A stretch of 64,000 nucleotides of DNA from Lactiplantibacillus plantarum EGD-AQ4 (GCF_000463075.2 NZ_AVAQ01000002.1:1-64000), one strand, 5' to 3'. Shown: positions 25,947-35,657, counted from the stretch's first letter. The notes: a model not told the origin generated them from the sequence alone. Translations and numbers: made by a program.

Positions 25947-26684
25947 ACGCATTGTGCTAATTATTATTGTGCATTAAAGATGATTAAATCATGCCATTTT
26001 GTTTGGCTTACTGTTCGTCTGCCGGAGATCCTCCCATTCCGACTTCCGGGGCCGGCTGACAATTGCTGGAACGGATGATGCATGATGGCATTTAAGCACT
26101 GAGAAGATTATTCAGTCATCTCAACGCCACAAATCTCAATAGCAACTAGTCTTAAAATTAGTCGATAAGGTTTTTCGTTCATAATCCAAGCTTTTGCTAT
26201 CTCAGACGACTAGAGAAAATTCTGACAAATTCATTGAAATTGTTTGTTTGAAGCACTAAATCATGGTTCAGAAAGTTTAGCGATTGTTAGAAATCAATCT
26301 GAAAGTTCAACATTAAAGGTGCCGTGCACCAAAGAACCGTCGACTAATCCAACAAAAAGTTGGGCCCGTCCATGTCTGCCTTTCGAATACTATCCCCGGC
26401 TGGAAGGTGTTTCTGACAATGCTCAGCGATGAAATTCCACTTAGCAAGCGTTGTGTGCTTGGTTAGTGGAAGACCAGTATTTAAGACGTGGGCTTTCGGC
26501 TTAAATCTGTGTCCATCGCGTTCCAGCGTTGTCAGAAATACCTGGAAGCCGGCGTAGGAAGCATCCACAACAGCAAGTTTACGGTAACTCGCACTGTTTC
26601 CAGCGGGTCTTAGCTGGCTGCTTTTGATTTTAAAAATTGGCACTTTTTAATCATGATTCAGTACAAATCAACTAGCACAACGCG
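25947..26684. repeat. Element copy C (alpha deleted, beta intact)
   Basis: Terminal inverted repeats ACGCATTGTGCTAATTATTA and its imperfect complement ending AGCACAACGCG flank the unit. Candidate 8-bp duplication TGTAATTT/TGTAACTT (7 of 8) abuts the ends. Only the outer edge of alpha remains (to about 26072), then the spacer and a complete beta module at 26396-26552 follow. The beta sequence is nearly identical to that of copy E. A 99-codon open frame on the minus strand across beta is judged a by-product of the repeat. Confidence 0.8.
26396..26552 (+). ncRNA. Beta structured module of copy C
   Basis: Outer CCGGC/GCCGG; P1 AGGTGTTTCTGACAA (26405-26419) with TTGTCAGAAATACCT (26529-26543); P2 GCGATG/CATCGC (26426-26431, 26514-26519); P3 TTCCACTTAGCAAGC/GCTTGGTTAGTGGAA (26435-26471); P4 ATTTAAG/CTTAAAT (26479-26506). 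Shares unpaired TGCTCA, AAA and GTTCCAGCG with the alpha modules. G-U pairs occur only if the plus strand is the RNA. Expression unproven. Confidence 0.6.
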
Positions 26685-26894
26685 TGTAACTTGCTTTTGT
26701 AGTCATGGTTATCACGTTGGCTGAGCAGCATTAACTATCAGTAATTAACTTAATAAATCGTCAAAACCACAATTGGTAGTAGCTATCGCCCTAAAAATCG
26801 GCCAAAAAATACCCTCACTAGTGGTAACCGGATTAGACAGGCCTCTCAAAATCAAGTACAATTGCTACATATAAGAAAATAGATGGGATTGGGA

Positions 26895-27560
26895 ATGTTG
26901 ACAGGAAAATTAGTTACTTTTGAAGGGCCAGATGGTGCCGGTAAAACGTCAGCTTTAAACGCGATTGTGGCACAGTTACAGCCGCAATTAGGGGATCGCT
27001 TAGTCGTGACGCGTGAACCGGGCGGTAATCAAATCTCAGAAGCGATTCGGAACATTATTTTGGATCGTAACAATACGGCAATGGATGACCGCACGGAGGC
27101 CTTGTTATATGCAGCCGCGCGCCGGCAACACATTGTTCAAACGATTCAACCCGCATTAGACCGAGGCCAATTAGTCTTATGTGACCGCTATCTCGACAGT
27201 TCCGTGGCCTATCAAGGTGCTGGCCGTGAGATCGGCGAACAGGCCGTTTATGATATGAACCAGTTTGCCACCAAGGGACTAACGGCAGACTTAACGTTGT
27301 ACTTTGACGTTGATGCCGCGGTCGGATTGAACCGAATTCAGCAACATCGACAAAATGAAATCAATCGCTTGGACGTGGAAGCCCTCAGCTTTCATCATCG
27401 TGTCCAAGCGGCATACTTAAAATTATTGGCTGACCATCCAGAGCGCATCAAGCGCATCGATGCCAGTCAACCATTAGAACAAGTCGTCACGCAAGCCATT
27501 CAAATCATGACGACTGAGTTACCAACTTATATGGCTACCGAGGGAGGGGAACGCGAATGA
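26895..27560 (+). CDS. tmk: Thymidylate kinase
   Basis: A 221-aa dTMP kinase with P-loop FEGPDGAGKTSA (residues 8-19), the DR(Y/H) motif CDRYLDSSVAYQG (about 94-106), and a lid region (RQNEINRLDVE). It makes dTDP for DNA synthesis. The start is uncertain: ATG at 26895 gives the normal MLTGKLVTFEG; an ATG 12 bases earlier is in frame, and neither has a strong ribosome site. It overlaps darA by 4 bases and heads tmk-darA-holB-yabA. Confidence 0.95.
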   Translation: MLTGKLVTFEGPDGAGKTSALNAIVAQLQPQLGDRLVVTREPGGNQISEAIRNIILDRNNTAMDDRTEALLYAAARRQHIVQTIQPALDRGQLVLCDRYLDSSVAYQGAGREIGEQAVYDMNQFATKGLTADLTLYFDVDAAVGLNRIQQHRQNEINRLDVEALSFHHRVQAAYLKLLADHPERIKRIDASQPLEQVVTQAIQIMTTELPTYMATEGGERE

Positions 27561-27886
27561 AATTAATTATTGCAATCGTCCAAGATAAGGACAGTAACCG
27601 GTTAAGCAGCCAATTTATCGAAGCAAACGTCCGCGCAACAAAACTTTCAACGACTGGTGGTTTCTTGCGTTCAGGGAACACCACCTTTATGATTGGGATT
27701 GAAGATGAACGTGTCGATGAAGTTTTGGCGATGATTAAAGAGACTAGTCATGCGCGTGAGCAATTCATGACACCGCCCGTTAATTTGGACGTGACGATGG
27801 ACGGCGCAGCTGCCTATCCAGTCGAAGTCCAGGTCGGTGGGGCCACAGTCTTTGTCTTACCAATCGAACAATTTCATCAATTTTAA
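27557..27886 (+). CDS. darA: Cyclic di-AMP-binding PII-like protein (DarA/PstA/YaaQ)
   Basis: A 109-aa PII-like trimeric protein. The family features KLIIAIVQDKDSNRLSSQFIEAN, GGFLRSGNTTFMIGIE and the C-terminal VGGATVFVLPIEQFHQF are all there. Homologues bind c-di-AMP, an osmotic and potassium second messenger; the KimA-like potassium importer at 48560 belongs to the same regulatory theme. ATGA-type overlap with tmk suggests coupling. Its downstream partner is unknown. Confidence 0.92.
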   Translation: MKLIIAIVQDKDSNRLSSQFIEANVRATKLSTTGGFLRSGNTTFMIGIEDERVDEVLAMIKETSHAREQFMTPPVNLDVTMDGAAAYPVEVQVGGATVFVLPIEQFHQF

Positions 27887-27915
27887 TGGTTAACTTTAAT
27901 GAAGGATGATGATTA

Positions 27916-28935
27916 ATGGCAACCGATTCATTTGCGCAAACGTTAACTGCCAAACAGCCCCGTTTGTTAGCGGCATTTAAACACATTATCGCCCAGAACC
28001 ATCTCGCACACGCGTACTTGTTCGCGGGCATGGAGGGCGCTGGGCAACCAGAATTGGCCCACTGGATCGCGCAACGGTTGTTCTGCCTACACGTGACGGA
28101 CGATGGCGAACCGGATGGCACCTGTGAGGAATGCGTCCGCATCGCCAATGGGTCGCACCCAGACATCGTAACGGTCGCGCCTGAGGGGCAACGGATTCAC
28201 GTGGACCAAGTGCGGTACTTAAAAGCCGAATTCTCTAAGAGTGCGGTTGAGGGTAATCGCAAGTTATTTATTATCAGCGATGCCGAAAAGATGACTGCCA
28301 GCGCTGCCAACAGTTTATTGAAGTTTATCGAGGAACCGAGCGGCAACGTGACGGCGCTACTCCTAACGACCAATAAACAACTGATGCTACCGACGATCAT
28401 CTCACGGACGCAGGTCATTGAATTCCCACCACTCAATGCGCAGGCTTTGCAACAGACGTTTGAGCAGGCTGGAATTGCGCCTAATCAAGCTCAGATGGCT
28501 CGTTCGTTGACAAGTAGCGTCACTCAGGCACAGGCACTCCTAGAGGACGACTGGTTGCCACAAGCGTCGCAGGCCTTGTGGCGCTGGTTTGAACGGGCGG
28601 TTAAGGGTGATTCACGCAGTTTTGTGGCAGTGCAAGTCAATCTAGTCGGATTAGCGAAGGACGCCGACCACCAGCTGGTGATGCTAGATTTAATTGCCGC
28701 CTTATTTCAAGATTTATTACAATTACATTTTCAAGTGGCAACGACCGCATTGACGTTTGGTCAGTACCAGCAGGAATTGACGGCATTAACAACTCGGTTG
28801 AGTGATGACCAGTTGATTGCCGCGACTGAGCTAGCCCTAACTGCAAAGCGACAGTTGGCTAGCAATATTAGTTTTCAGAATGTCTTAGAGGGCCTAACCT
28901 TAAAGTTATGGCCGATTTTTCAAACAAACGCTTAA
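27916..28935 (+). CDS. holB: DNA polymerase III subunit delta'
   Basis: A 339-aa AAA-type clamp loader subunit. It starts like DnaX but the P-loop is degenerate (GMEGAGQPELAHW, no lysine), as expected of a non-ATPase delta'. A zinc-type CLHV..GTCEEC segment, IISDAEKMT and the SRT sensor (ISRTQVIEF) are seen. Lies between darA and yabA in the usual order. Confidence 0.93.
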   Translation: MATDSFAQTLTAKQPRLLAAFKHIIAQNHLAHAYLFAGMEGAGQPELAHWIAQRLFCLHVTDDGEPDGTCEECVRIANGSHPDIVTVAPEGQRIHVDQVRYLKAEFSKSAVEGNRKLFIISDAEKMTASAANSLLKFIEEPSGNVTALLLTTNKQLMLPTIISRTQVIEFPPLNAQALQQTFEQAGIAPNQAQMARSLTSSVTQAQALLEDDWLPQASQALWRWFERAVKGDSRSFVAVQVNLVGLAKDADHQLVMLDLIAALFQDLLQLHFQVATTALTFGQYQQELTALTTRLSDDQLIAATELALTAKRQLASNISFQNVLEGLTLKLWPIFQTNA

Positions 28936-28959
28936 TTAAAGGAAAACGAGGGTGAGCGC

Positions 28960-29307
28960 GTGGATAAGCGTGATTTATACGATAGTTTCGGTGATATGGA
29001 ACAACAGATGCAACAAATGCTAGACAAAATGGCCAAATTACGCGCAGATATGACGACGGTGTTAGAAAAGAATGCGGAATTAGTCATTGAAAATGAACAT
29101 TTACGTGAACACATGGTCGAGATTGAAAACGAATTGCCGAAAAAAACAACCAGCACGACCACGCTCTCAAAGTCACGCCAGAACCTAGAAAAGTTATACG
29201 ACGAAGGCTTTCATGTTTGCAACCAATTCTATGGCAAACGACGTGATGATGACGAATCCTGTGTTTTCTGCCTAGAAGTCATTTATGGTGAACGCGAACG
29301 TGCATAG
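28960..29307 (+). CDS. yabA: Replication initiation control protein YabA
   Basis: A 115-aa protein with an N-terminal leucine-zipper coiled coil (about residues 1-60) and a C-terminal zinc-binding domain with HVCNQFYG..ESCVFC. It binds DnaA and DnaN and restrains replication initiation. The start is GTG after AACGAGGGTGAGC. A terminator follows, separating it from rsmI. Confidence 0.93.
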   Translation: MDKRDLYDSFGDMEQQMQQMLDKMAKLRADMTTVLEKNAELVIENEHLREHMVEIENELPKKTTSTTTLSKSRQNLEKLYDEGFHVCNQFYGKRRDDDESCVFCLEVIYGERERA

Positions 29308-29311
29308 TCAT

Positions 29312-29340
29312 TAGAGTCTGGGGCAATCCCAGACTTTTTG
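29312..29340 (+). terminator. Terminator after yabA
   Basis: AGTCTGGG and CCCAGACT around GCAAT, followed by TTTTTG. Confidence 0.85.
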
Positions 29341-29403
29341 TGCTTCTGGCGACCGAAATTAAGTCAGTGGACAGGCAATGACGAGAAGAGTTAGGAGGAT
29401 ACT

Positions 29404-30300
29404 TTGCAAACACAACAAAGCTTTGCGGCACATGCTGGCGTCGGAACGTTATATTTAGTCCCCACGCCCATCGGTAATTTACAAGATATGACCTATCGCG
29501 CAGTCGAAACGCTCAAAACGGTCGATTTGATTGCCGCAGAAGATACGCGCAATACGCAAAAACTATTGAATCATTTTGAAATTACGACGAAACAAATTAG
29601 TTTCCATGAACACAACACGCAGGAACGGATTCCCCAACTGGTGGAAAAATTACAAGCAGGCGTGAACCTGGCGCAAGTCAGTGATGCCGGGATGCCGTCG
29701 ATCAGTGATCCGGGCAAGGAATTAGTGGCGGCTTGCATTCAAGCTGATATTCCAGTTGTTCCGTTACCCGGAGCGAATGCGGGTTTGACCGCACTGATTG
29801 CCTCTGGACTCGTTCCGCAGCCGTTTTATTTCTACGGCTTCTTACCACGCAAAAAGAACGAACAAAAAGCTGACTTGGCGCAATTAGCACAACGTCATGA
29901 GACGGTCGTGTTATACGAATCCCCATTTCGAGTAGCGAAGACTTTGGCCTTATTGGCAACCGTCTGCGAGGGCAGTCGGCCAATCGTCGCCTGTCGTGAG
30001 CTGACGAAACGCTATGAGGAATTCGCTCGGGGGACGTTAACAGAGATGGTCGCTTGGGCACAGGACCACCAGCTAAAGGGGGAATTTGTCCTCCTGATTG
30101 GCGGCAATCCGAATACGGACGAGCCGGCCGCCACGGATGAGTTAGCACAACTGCCAATCAAAGCTCAAGTTGAGGCATTGATTGCAGCTGGTGACAAGCC
30201 CAATGCCGCTATCAAAACGATTGCCAAACGCCGCAATCTAGCTCGGCAGACGGTCTATAATCAATTTCACGAACTAAAACCTAACGATGAGGAGTCTTAA
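29404..30300 (+). CDS. rsmI: 16S rRNA (cytidine-2'-O-)-methyltransferase
   Basis: A 298-aa tetrapyrrole-methylase-fold enzyme that 2'-O-methylates C1402 of 16S rRNA. Family motifs are LYLVPTPIGNLQDMTYRA, EDTRNTQKLLNHF and VSDAGMPSISDPG. TTG start after TTAGGAGGATAC. Four bases separate it from the acyl-ACP thioesterase gene. Confidence 0.94.
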   Translation: MQTQQSFAAHAGVGTLYLVPTPIGNLQDMTYRAVETLKTVDLIAAEDTRNTQKLLNHFEITTKQISFHEHNTQERIPQLVEKLQAGVNLAQVSDAGMPSISDPGKELVAACIQADIPVVPLPGANAGLTALIASGLVPQPFYFYGFLPRKKNEQKADLAQLAQRHETVVLYESPFRVAKTLALLATVCEGSRPIVACRELTKRYEEFARGTLTEMVAWAQDHQLKGEFVLLIGGNPNTDEPAATDELAQLPIKAQVEALIAAGDKPNAAIKTIAKRRNLARQTVYNQFHELKPNDEES

Positions 30301-30303
30301 TTA

Positions 30304-31089
30304 ATGGCAACTTTAGGCGCAACTGCGAGTCTTTACAGTGAACAGCACCGGATTACTTACTATGAATGTGACCGAACGGGTCGTGCGACGCTGACGACCT
30401 TGATCGATATCGCCGTCCTAGCCTCCGAAGATCAGAGTGACGCGCTGGGGCTGACCACGGATTTTGTGCAGGGTCATGGGGTCGGCTGGGTCGTCACCCA
30501 GTATGCCATGGACATTACCCGGATGCCTCGCCAAGATGAGGTCGTGACCATCGCGGTGCGGGGAAGTGCCTATAATCCCTACTTTGCTTACCGCGAATTT
30601 TGGATTCGGGATGCGGATGGCCAACAGTTGGCATACATTACGAGTATTTGGGTATTGATGAGTCAGACGACCCGGCGAATCGTGAAGATTGTGCCAGAAC
30701 TGGTCGCGCCTTATCAGTCCGAGGCGGTCAAACGGATTCCACGCTTGCCACGTCCGATTAGCTTTGAAAAGACGGCGGATACCATTACTAAGCCCTACCA
30801 CGTGCGTTTCTTTGACATTGACCCGAACCGGCATGTGAATAACGCGCATTACTTTGATTGGCTGGTCGATACGTTGCCGGCAGATTTCTTGTTGCAACAC
30901 GACTTAGTGCATATCGATGTGCGTTATGAAAATGAAGTGAAGTACGGTCAGACAGTGATGGCGCACGCCAACATTTTACCAAGTGACCAAGCAGACCAAG
31001 TGACGACCAGTCACTTGATTGAAGTCGAGGATGAAAAATGTTGTGAAGTGACGATTCAGTGGCGGACGTTATCCGCACCAATCGACTAA
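30304..31089 (+). CDS. Acyl-ACP thioesterase
   Basis: A 261-aa double hot-dog protein of the acyl-ACP thioesterase family (PF01643 type). Each half starts with a hot-dog signature (ITYYECDRTGRATLTTLIDIA; VRFFDIDPNRHVNNAHYFDW), the latter carrying the Asn-His catalytic pair. It would release fatty acids from acyl carrier protein, or act on a related thioester. Cotranscribed with rsmI. Substrate specificity is not evident. Confidence 0.88.
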   Translation: MATLGATASLYSEQHRITYYECDRTGRATLTTLIDIAVLASEDQSDALGLTTDFVQGHGVGWVVTQYAMDITRMPRQDEVVTIAVRGSAYNPYFAYREFWIRDADGQQLAYITSIWVLMSQTTRRIVKIVPELVAPYQSEAVKRIPRLPRPISFEKTADTITKPYHVRFFDIDPNRHVNNAHYFDWLVDTLPADFLLQHDLVHIDVRYENEVKYGQTVMAHANILPSDQADQVTTSHLIEVEDEKCCEVTIQWRTLSAPID

Positions 31090-31221
31090 TTATCGCGTCT
31101 TGTGATTGGCCTCGGTTCAAGTGAAGGCCGATTGTTCGGTCAATTAGAAAGCACGTTTTTCGTGCGGTTATTAACGTGACAGTATGCTATGATTAAAACA
31201 TCCATACAGGGGAGGTTCATT

Positions 31222-32217
31222 ATGTCAATTTTAGTTTTAGGGGGAGCCGGTTATATTGGTTCTCATATGGTTGACCGGTTAGTTGAACACGGTACCGACG
31301 TGGTCGTTGTCGATAATTTGGTGACTGGACACCGAGCAGCGGTCAATTCAGCTGCCAAGTTTTATCAAGGCGATTTACGAGATGCGGACTTTTTAAACCA
31401 CGTTTTTGATACCGAATCGATTACGGCGGTCGTACATTTCGCAGCCTTCTCAATCGTGCCTGAATCAATGTCAAAACCATTGAAGTATTTTGACAACAAT
31501 ACGGGCGGAATGATTACGTTGCTAGAAGCGATGCAAGCACATGACGTGAAGCAAATCGTCTTCTCATCAACGGCGGCCACTTACGGTACACCGGAACAGA
31601 TTCCAATTAAGGAAACTGACCCGCAATTGCCAATCAACCCTTACGGTGCAAGTAAGTTAATGATGGAACAAATCATGCACTGGGCGGATGTCGCTTATGG
31701 CATCAAATTTGTTGCCTTACGTTACTTTAACGTTGCGGGTGCTAAGCCCGATGGCAGTATTGGTGAAGACCATGGCCCAGAAACGCACTTGGTGCCAATT
31801 ATTTTACAAGTGGCTCAAGGCAAACGCGATGAGCTGAAAATCTTCGGTGATGACTATAATACGCCGGATGGGACCAATGTCCGTGACTATGTCCACGTCA
31901 TCGACTTGGCGGATGCCCACATCTTGGCCTTGAAGTACTTGGCTGCGGGTAACGAAAGTAATGCCTTCAACCTCGGTTCTTCAACTGGTTTCTCGAACAA
32001 GCAAATGTTAGCTGCAGCCCGGGAAGTGACCGGCCAACCAATTCCTGCAACCTTGGCTCCACGTCGTCCTGGCGATCCCGACTCACTCGTTGCAGCCAGC
32101 GACAAAGCACGCGAAGTCCTCGGCTGGAAGCCAAACTACGATAACGTCAATGACATTATTAAAACAGCTTGGGCTTGGACTCAAAAGCATCCAAACGGCT
32201 ACGACGACCGTCACTAG
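31222..32217 (+). CDS. galE: UDP-glucose 4-epimerase
   Basis: A 331-aa short-chain dehydrogenase family enzyme interconverting UDP-glucose and UDP-galactose. NAD-binding GGAGYIGSH (residues 7-15), substrate SSTAATYG and the catalytic YGASK (Y/K pair) are visible, with GalE-type RYFNVAGA. The ATG at 31222 is favoured by GGGGAGG at 31209-31215; an in-frame ATG upstream lies before that site. It stands alone, likely for cell-wall and exopolysaccharide precursors. Confidence 0.94.
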   Translation: MSILVLGGAGYIGSHMVDRLVEHGTDVVVVDNLVTGHRAAVNSAAKFYQGDLRDADFLNHVFDTESITAVVHFAAFSIVPESMSKPLKYFDNNTGGMITLLEAMQAHDVKQIVFSSTAATYGTPEQIPIKETDPQLPINPYGASKLMMEQIMHWADVAYGIKFVALRYFNVAGAKPDGSIGEDHGPETHLVPIILQVAQGKRDELKIFGDDYNTPDGTNVRDYVHVIDLADAHILALKYLAAGNESNAFNLGSSTGFSNKQMLAAAREVTGQPIPATLAPRRPGDPDSLVAASDKAREVLGWKPNYDNVNDIIKTAWAWTQKHPNGYDDRH

Positions 32218-32261
32218 ACTGACTGTCTGACGCTACTTGCCGGATAATTAATGAAAAACAC

Positions 32262-32308
32262 AATCAGCCCTAAACTCACGTAGCTTGATGAGTTTAGGGC
32301 TGATTTTT
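32262..32308 (+). terminator. Terminator of galE
   Basis: ATCAGCCCTAAACTC pairs with GAGTTTAGGGCTGAT, followed by TTTTT. Confidence 0.9.
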
Positions 32309-32317
32309 GGGTTCTAT

Positions 32318-32780
32318 GTGCATTGTGCTCGCTGAATTGGCATGAACTATGATTGAATCATGCAAGTTGGTAGATGCCTGTTCGTCAGCCGGTGATCTCC
32401 TATTCCGACCTCCGGGGCTGGCTGACAACGCGGAACAGGGCGGACATCGATTTGAACTCACGCAGAAGTTCACTGCGCAATTTCAAATACGAGTCTTCTT
32501 CTAGCCCGGGAAATTCACCCGGACAAGAAGAATTTCGCCCCTGAGCATTGTCCGGCCGTCCGGACAGTCGGGAAGCCGCTCGAATGGCGGATGAACGGCC
32601 ACCTGTCTGAGTTCAATTGACCAATGGATATTTAGTTGGAGTAACTTCAAGCAGACTTTGAATCAGCATTACACTGATTTGTCGCATTTAAATGTTGCTA
32701 AAATGCCATGAAATTCGTCGATAGTCCTGCCTTTCACTTTTAGCATAAAGGCTTTACCATCTCAAGCGAGTAGACAAACT
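32318..32780. repeat. Element copy D (alpha plus spacer, beta lost)
   Basis: Left terminus GTGCATTGTGCT follows the galE terminator. The alpha module (32405-32581, minus strand) is nearly identical to copy E, but its P1 arm has decayed (TCCGGCCGTCC instead of the expected TCAGCCAGCCC). After about 200 bases of spacer homologous to B, C and E the element stops at the phnW terminator; the beta half is missing. It shows progressive loss of copies. Confidence 0.75.
32405..32581 (-). ncRNA. Alpha structured module of copy D (P1 decayed)
   Basis: P2, P3 and P4 match copy E (P3 TTCTTCTTGTCCGGG/CCCGGGCTAGAAGAA; P4 with CGCAG/CTGCG), whereas P1 pairs poorly. Probably inactive. Confidence 0.5.
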
Positions 32781-32838
32781 AATAAAACCCGAACTGTAGG
32801 AATGGTGATGGGGTGCCTACAATTCGGGCTTTATTAGT
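32779..32838 (-). terminator. Terminator of the phn operon
   Basis: CTAATAAA..CCCGAA..TGTAGG pairs with CCTACA..TTCGGG..TTTATTAG, downstream of leftward phnW. Confidence 0.8.
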
Positions 32839-32859
32839 GACTTTGGAGGTGTTTAATAA

Positions 32860-33960
32860 CTATTGGTGCAGTTGTTGGTAATCACCAATAATTGTCAGTA
32901 ACCGTTGGATATCTGAAGGTTCTACATCGCCAATCGTTCCAATACGGAAGCTTGGGATGTTGGAGACTTTTCCGGGGTAGATGACAAAGCCCCGTTGCTT
33001 AATGAACTGATAAAAATCGGCAAAATCGAAATCCGCGTTTGGATATTTAAACGAAGTAATGATTGGCCCTTGAATTGCTGGATCAATCACCAAATCAAAT
33101 CCGAGCGTTTGCATACCATCACTCAATAACTGTTGGTTGGCGTGATAGCGTTCGTAACGTGGTGTGACGCCGCCTTCGGCTTGTAATTCAATTAACGCTT
33201 GTGCAAAGGCGTGGACCACGTGGGTTGGGGAAGTGAAGCGCCACTTACCCGGTTGCTTGGTCATCGCTTGCCACTGGTCGTACAAGTCTAAACAGAGTGA
33301 ACGTGCATTGTCGACGGTTTGTGCCAAGGTTGCTTGCTTGGCAATAATAAAGGCAAAGCCCGGAACCCCCTGAACACATTTGTTCGCGCTACTGATGAGG
33401 TAATCACAGTCGAGTTCATCCACATTGATTGGAACGCCGCCTAAGCTAGACATCGCATCGATAATCGTTACGATGCCGTGTGCATGCATAATTGGCATCA
33501 ATGCTTCGATCGGATTTAGAATCCCAGTCGTCGTTTCGCTGTGGACCGTGGCAAAATGCGTGATTTCTGGATGCGCAGTCAAGGTCGCTTCGATGCGTGC
33601 TGGGTCAACGGCTTCATCTTCATTGAAGACGACGTCAACGTGCGGAATACCGTAATATTCAGCAATTTGGCTGATTCGTTGCCCATACGCCCCGTTGATG
33701 GCAATCATCAAAGTGGCTTTGGTGCGCGGCACGGCAGTTCCAATCGTTGCTTCGACACCAAAACTACCACTCCCTTGTAGGAGCACCGTCGTGTAAGTCT
33801 CAGCATCGGCTTGAGCCATGGCCAAAATCTGTTGGCGAATTGTTTCAGTCACCTGGCGATAATCGCTATCCCATGTGCAGTAGTCGATTTGCATGGCATC
33901 CTTAACACTCGCCGTAGTACTGAGTGGGCCAGGTGTTAAGAGTAAATAAGGTTGTTTCAT
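32860..33960 (-). CDS. phnW: 2-aminoethylphosphonate-pyruvate transaminase
   Basis: A 366-aa class V aminotransferase converting 2-aminoethylphosphonate and pyruvate to phosphonoacetaldehyde and alanine. The PLP lysine is K194 in SANKCVQGVPGFAF; N-terminal LLLTPGPLSTTASVK and IDAMSSLGG are family features. Final gene of phnD-C-E-E-X-W, directly feeding the PhnX step. The C-terminal segment is standard in length. Confidence 0.94.
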   Translation of the reverse strand: MKQPYLLLTPGPLSTTASVKDAMQIDYCTWDSDYRQVTETIRQQILAMAQADAETYTTVLLQGSGSFGVEATIGTAVPRTKATLMIAINGAYGQRISQIAEYYGIPHVDVVFNEDEAVDPARIEATLTAHPEITHFATVHSETTTGILNPIEALMPIMHAHGIVTIIDAMSSLGGVPINVDELDCDYLISSANKCVQGVPGFAFIIAKQATLAQTVDNARSLCLDLYDQWQAMTKQPGKWRFTSPTHVVHAFAQALIELQAEGGVTPRYERYHANQQLLSDGMQTLGFDLVIDPAIQGPIITSFKYPNADFDFADFYQFIKQRGFVIYPGKVSNIPSFRIGTIGDVEPSDIQRLLTIIGDYQQLHQ

Positions 33961-33981
33961 TATGATTGTGCTCCTTGTTTG

Positions 33982-34779
33982 CTAATGATCAGTGGCAACG
34001 GGTTGATTGATTTGCGAGATTAACGCTGGTAGTTCCGCCATCGATTGCAGAATGTAGTCCGCACCCGCACGCTGGTATTCAGCGGTCACTTGGGCCCGGC
34101 GTTCAGCTTGTTCGGCAGAACTGAGGGCGTTAAAGGCAATTTCAGAGAGTCCCATAATATTGCTGCCATCAATGATACCGACACTCACCGCGTTGGCGTT
34201 GTTGCCTTCCAGAATGTCATTGACCGAATCGCCAACTTTCATGACCGTTGTTGGGTCAGTAATATTGAGTTGTTCGGCAGCTAAGGCCAACATATCTGGT
34301 GCGGGCCGACCGACCCCGTTGGTTTGTTCAGAAGTAATGTTGACTGCTGGTTGGTAGCCTTGAAGCGCGGCAATTGGTAAAACCAGTGCCAGCATTTCAG
34401 CATCGTAACCAGTCGTCGTCCCATAGCTAATATGGTGCGTGTTCAAATATTCAATCACATCAGACATGCCCGGCTTCAATTGACCAAATTCAGTCAATGA
34501 ACTCAGTAAGATAGCTTTGAAGTCACTGAAAATTTGATTGCAGTCATCTTCGGTAGGTAAGACTTGAAAGCGTGCTTGCCAGTCGTTTTGAACGGCAGGC
34601 AAGTCCATAATTTTATGGATATGTGTGTATTTGTCGAGGCCCATGTCTTGACGAATCTCAGCTTCAGAAATTTGAATACCCACATTTTCAAAGGCCTTTT
34701 GAAAAGCGACGATTGGTGCGCGGCTACCATAATCAATAGTGGTACCAGCCCAATCAAAAATTACTGCGTTAATTGTCAT
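33982..34779 (-). CDS. phnX: Phosphonoacetaldehyde hydrolase
   Basis: A 265-aa HAD-family enzyme cleaving the C-P bond of phosphonoacetaldehyde to acetaldehyde and phosphate. It begins with the nucleophile motif VIFDWAGTTIDYG (D9, typical WAGT of PhnX), has a cap domain with the expected Schiff-base lysine region, and VMKVGDSVNDILEG near 177-190. With PhnW it makes the two-step AEP pathway. It lies between phnE and phnW. Confidence 0.94.
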   Translation of the reverse strand: MTINAVIFDWAGTTIDYGSRAPIVAFQKAFENVGIQISEAEIRQDMGLDKYTHIHKIMDLPAVQNDWQARFQVLPTEDDCNQIFSDFKAILLSSLTEFGQLKPGMSDVIEYLNTHHISYGTTTGYDAEMLALVLPIAALQGYQPAVNITSEQTNGVGRPAPDMLALAAEQLNITDPTTVMKVGDSVNDILEGNNANAVSVGIIDGSNIMGLSEIAFNALSSAEQAERRAQVTAEYQRAGADYILQSMAELPALISQINQPVATDH

Positions 34780-34802
34780 TCGAGATAACTCCTTTGAGTA
34801 AC

Positions 34803-35657
34803 TTAATTTTGCTTCAGATAGTGTCCGCGTAACCGCATAGAAACCAATTCGAGTACGATTGCGACACCTAAGAGTAGGTAGACAATCAAACCAACCTCAT
34901 GGAAGTCGAAGTAGAAACTGCCCGCCATGAAGAGGAAGTAGCCGATATCATCAGCCCCAGCCGCAGCACCAACTGCGACGGCATTTGCAAAGTTGATTTC
35001 AAACCGGATAAACGTCCAGCTGAGTAGTGCCGGAATAATCGAAGGCAAGATGGCCTGAAAAACGATCGGCCAGAAGCCAACGCCACTAGCTTTGAGGGCT
35101 TCAATGGTATCTGCTGAAGTTTCCTCAATACTTTCAGAGTAAGCTTTGACCAAGTAAGCGACACTGTGGAACGTGAGCCCAACTACGGCAGCACTGGCAC
35201 CAAGACCCATCACGACTGAATAAATCAGTACCCACAAAATCGTGGGAATCGCGCGGATGAAGGCCATCACTGCTTTGATACTGGTTGCGAGCCAGCTTGG
35301 GGCTAAGTTGCGCGCGGCTCCGAGTGCGATGAAAAAGGCAATTAGCGCACCTAGTAAGGTGGTTAACATTGCCAGTGAAACACTGGTTAGTAAGGCCCGT
35401 AAGAGCTGTGACCAAGTATCTTGACCAATGCTTGGATGCAAGAACATGGCGTTCAGATTAAGTCCTAAACTGTGTAACGCGTCGCTAATCGCTAAGTTCG
35501 CCGTGTTGAGCGTGACTAGTGAGTAGATAGTGATCAGTGCCAAACTCAGCATGACGCCGCGCAGAATTTTACGGGGCTTCGTCACTAGCGAAATCCGATT
35601 AGTAGGTGGCGCTGACGGGTGGAGCACTTGTGGTTTTGGTTGACTATTTTCAATCAT
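34803..35657 (-). CDS. phnE: Phosphonate ABC transporter permease PhnE (second)
   Basis: A 284-aa inner-membrane permease with about six helices and the binding-protein-transport loop EALKASGVGFWPIVFQAILP near residues 185-204. The N-terminus is a 30-residue cytosolic stretch. It starts within the last 4 bases of the first phnE, indicating coupling; the pair form the membrane channel with PhnC. Confidence 0.92.
   Translation of the reverse strand: MIENSQPKPQVLHPSAPPTNRISLVTKPRKILRGVMLSLALITIYSLVTLNTANLAISDALHSLGLNLNAMFLHPSIGQDTWSQLLRALLTSVSLAMLTTLLGALIAFFIALGAARNLAPSWLATSIKAVMAFIRAIPTILWVLIYSVVMGLGASAAVVGLTFHSVAYLVKAYSESIEETSADTIEALKASGVGFWPIVFQAILPSIIPALLSWTFIRFEINFANAVAVGAAAGADDIGYFLFMAGSFYFDFHEVGLIVYLLLGVAIVLELVSMRLRGHYLKQN

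Noticed and set aside
26344-26643. 99-codon minus-strand open frame in copy C, with a nearly identical 74-codon frame in copy E
   Set aside because: It lies across the beta module. In copy B the frame is broken by a one-base change and a stop while the helices are kept by compensatory changes, so RNA structure rather than protein is conserved.
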